A stretch of 64,000 nt of DNA from NCBI GenBank assembly GCA_025358575.1, contig JANYJA010000036.1, positions 21,044-85,043 on the forward strand. The letters are read 5' to 3'. Under the pieces are notes generated by a model. That model worked only from the letters and a program-made list of their open reading frames with translations. It did not search any database and was not told where the DNA came from. Position 1 is the stretch's first letter; each line of letters opens with the position of its first letter. Made by a program: the position numbers and the translations under genes. Source of the DNA: Terriglobia bacterium. Its GTDB lineage: Bacteria; Acidobacteriota; Terriglobia; Bryobacterales; Bryobacteraceae. Below, piece after piece: positions 62,548 to 64,000 of the stretch.

Positions 62548-64000
62548 TTATCGACCATGATCCCGCCTTTTATCGCGGACCGTTTGCTTCACAGGGCCCT
62601 GGCGTTCGGGGATTGTCGCCGCCTCGGCAACTGCCTTCTGGTAGCGCCCGAGCCATCCATTCCAGCCGTCTTCTTGTGGAACAATTCCGCGCCGGATGAG
62701 CCGTTGCGCGGTTTCTCGCAGGTATCGCTTGTTGCGCAAAATCGACTCCGCGTCTCCCAAGTCGTCGACCTTCAGCGCCGGATGGCCATCGGCGAATAGC
62801 TTTCGGAGCTGCACGAACGAATTGGTTCGCAAACCACCCTGGCTGCGCGCGGCTTCCAGTTCCGGCGTGTAGTAGACGTAGTGAACCTGTCCGTCCGTTC
62901 CTTCGAGCATGAAGTAGCTACGTCCGGCCTGCCGTCCGGTGTCCTCTTCCCCATGCACCAAGATCCTGCCTTCCAATGTGGTGAGACGGCGGAGGTCGAG
63001 CACCGCCAGTGGGAGCCGCTCATCGGACATCAGGACCCCGTGCGCCGCTAGCATTTTCTGCCGGTCGGCGCTTCGTTGCATGGCTCGTAGGACGTTCTCG
63101 AAGTCCTGCCGCACACGCCATGTGTTTGGACCAGCGGGCTCGGCCAGGCCCATCGATTCGAGGAACTTCAGTCGTTCCGCAGTGTGCTGTTCTACCGGCG
63201 GCGCACTTCGCCCGCGTCCAGATCGCTTGGGGTCCATGACCACTGTGAAGAATGGGGAGCCCGCATCCTCAGCCGTTTCGACGACACGGTTGATGATCCG
63301 ATCAAGAGAGGTGAATCGGTGCTGATGCACCTCACGACGCTGAGCCATGGCGGCATCCAACTCCGTGCGATGTCCGACCTGACGAGTGCAAAGGTCTTCC
63401 GCAATCTCGCGGATGCCCTGCTTGACGTAATCCTTGCTGAGATGCAACGCGCGGCCCTCCGCGTCAATTCCCCGCAGCGCCATGTGTACGTGCGGATGCT
63501 CCGTGTTGTAATGGGCTGCCGCCACCCATTCGACGTGCGTGCCCAGGTCTTTCTCCATTCGCGCGACGAGATCGCGGGTCAGCCGTTTCAGGTCGGCTCT
63601 ATCGCCAAACTCCGGCGATACGATCAACTTCCAGAGGCGTTCATCTCCCGCTTTCTGCCAGCTTTCGAGCCGTGCCGCGATGTCGATAGATTCTCCGCGA
63701 TCATCGAACCCCACAGCCTTGGAATCGCCCTGCGTGGCGCTCTCTCGCGCAACATAGCGTCCATGGGCTCGCCACTGTCCGGCAATGGTGTTCTTCGCGT
63801 ACATAACCCGCACCGCACATCGCTGGTTGTAAGTCCGAGTCCGCTTCGGGCCCGCGCCACCTCCAGCAGAACGGCCCTTCCGGCTCCCGCTCATTCGGGC
63901 ATGATGCATCAGGATCTTGTAGGCTGACGCCCAGGCCGCGCGCTCGTTTCGCGCAGGCGGTTTCCGCGGTCGCAGTCGGAATTCGCGCTCGTCATCCTTC
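62548..64000 (-). CDS. VirD2-like relaxase (DUF3363 type), 5' end beyond the window
   Basis: The frame is open to the right edge: before the internal Met at 63909 it reads DDEREFRLRPRKPPARNERA, the usual N-terminus of these relaxases, so at least 484 residues are present and only a few are missing. The relaxase domain has the histidine metal triad region HYNTEHPHVHMALRGIDAEG and FGDRADLKRLTRDLVARMEK. The DUF3363 C-terminal part includes LEGRILVHGEE and TGRQAGRSYFMLEG. It nicks oriT and stays bound to the DNA 5' end during conjugation. It marks the start of a conjugative or mobilizable element extending to the right. Confidence 0.85.
   Translation of the reverse strand, partial: KDDEREFRLRPRKPPARNERAAWASAYKILMHHARMSGSRKGRSAGGGAGPKRTRTYNQRCAVRVMYAKNTIAGQWRAHGRYVARESATQGDSKAVGFDDRGESIDIAARLESWQKAGDERLWKLIVSPEFGDRADLKRLTRDLVARMEKDLGTHVEWVAAAHYNTEHPHVHMALRGIDAEGRALHLSKDYVKQGIREIAEDLCTRQVGHRTELDAAMAQRREVHQHRFTSLDRIINRVVETAEDAGSPFFTVVMDPKRSGRGRSAPPVEQHTAERLKFLESMGLAEPAGPNTWRVRQDFENVLRAMQRSADRQKMLAAHGVLMSDERLPLAVLDLRRLTTLEGRILVHGEEDTGRQAGRSYFMLEGTDGQVHYVYYTPELEAARSQGGLRTNSFVQLRKLFADGHPALKVDDLGDAESILRNKRYLRETAQRLIRRGIVPQEDGWNGWLGRYQKAVAEAATIPERQGPVKQTVRDKRRDHGR

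Noticed and set aside
63184..63927. A 247-codon plus-strand frame near the right end
   Set aside because: It is fully antisense to the relaxase, whose motifs are unmistakable.

Overview
This window looks like a chromosomal segment of a soil Acidobacteriota, closest in character to the Solibacter/Bryobacter group. The evidence is two very large Oar-type TonB-dependent receptors with an N-terminal carboxypeptidase-regulatory-like domain, an SBBP beta-propeller protein ending in a TIGR03437-type domain, a DUF1501 plus DUF1549/DUF1553 (PSD1) pair, a FecR/DUF6600 protein, an M61 peptidase and a multihaem cytochrome. I saw no rRNA, tRNA or CRISPR array.

Layout. 1-3724: a membrane-protein gene cut in two by a 2.69-kb IS1-family element (453-3139) with near-perfect terminal inverted repeats, an 8-bp target duplication and passenger genes. 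3758-8475 (minus): eCIS-core (DUF4157) protein, DUF2252, SixA and two tandem thymidylate-kinase-like proteins. 8507-9337: ice-binding-like PEP-CTERM protein. 9570-11945 (plus): Ppx/GppA and a CHAD protein split over two frames, which together with SixA suggests polyphosphate metabolism. 11947-12585: an AhpD-like peroxidase with an in-frame UGA in its CxxC motif, followed by a SECIS-like hairpin, a candidate selenoprotein. 12620-30692: octahaem cytochrome, M61 peptidase, FecR/DUF6600, beta-helix protein, M48 protease, IlvE, NagA, LarE, FtsK, UppP, pyruvate kinase and MarC. 30761-36337: an SBBP protein frameshifted at an A9 run, two decayed small genes and an NmrA-like oxidoreductase. 36493-41117 (minus): PSD1, DUF1501 and a truncated enolase-superfamily remnant. 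41178-60206: a sugar-acid island with two TonB receptors, MFS and DMT transporters, mutarotase-like protein, SDR, MBL-fold hydrolase, galactonate-type dehydratase, DapA-family aldolase, and FadR and IclR regulators. 60416-64000: a mosaic of a cut PQQ gene, a second IS1-family element with a different passenger, a cut phosphoesterase, DUF2924/recombinase remnants and a conjugative relaxase running off the window.

How the genes work together. The 44.6-60.2 kb genes read as a non-phosphorylative sugar oxidation route: import through TonB/MFS, anomer conversion, SDR oxidation to a lactone, lactone opening (MBL-fold candidate), dehydration to a 2-keto-3-deoxy acid, and aldolase cleavage. The 5.4-11.9 kb genes form a likely polyphosphate/phosphate-handling neighbourhood. 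Several genes carry single frameshifts, so either local decay or base-calling errors must be considered.
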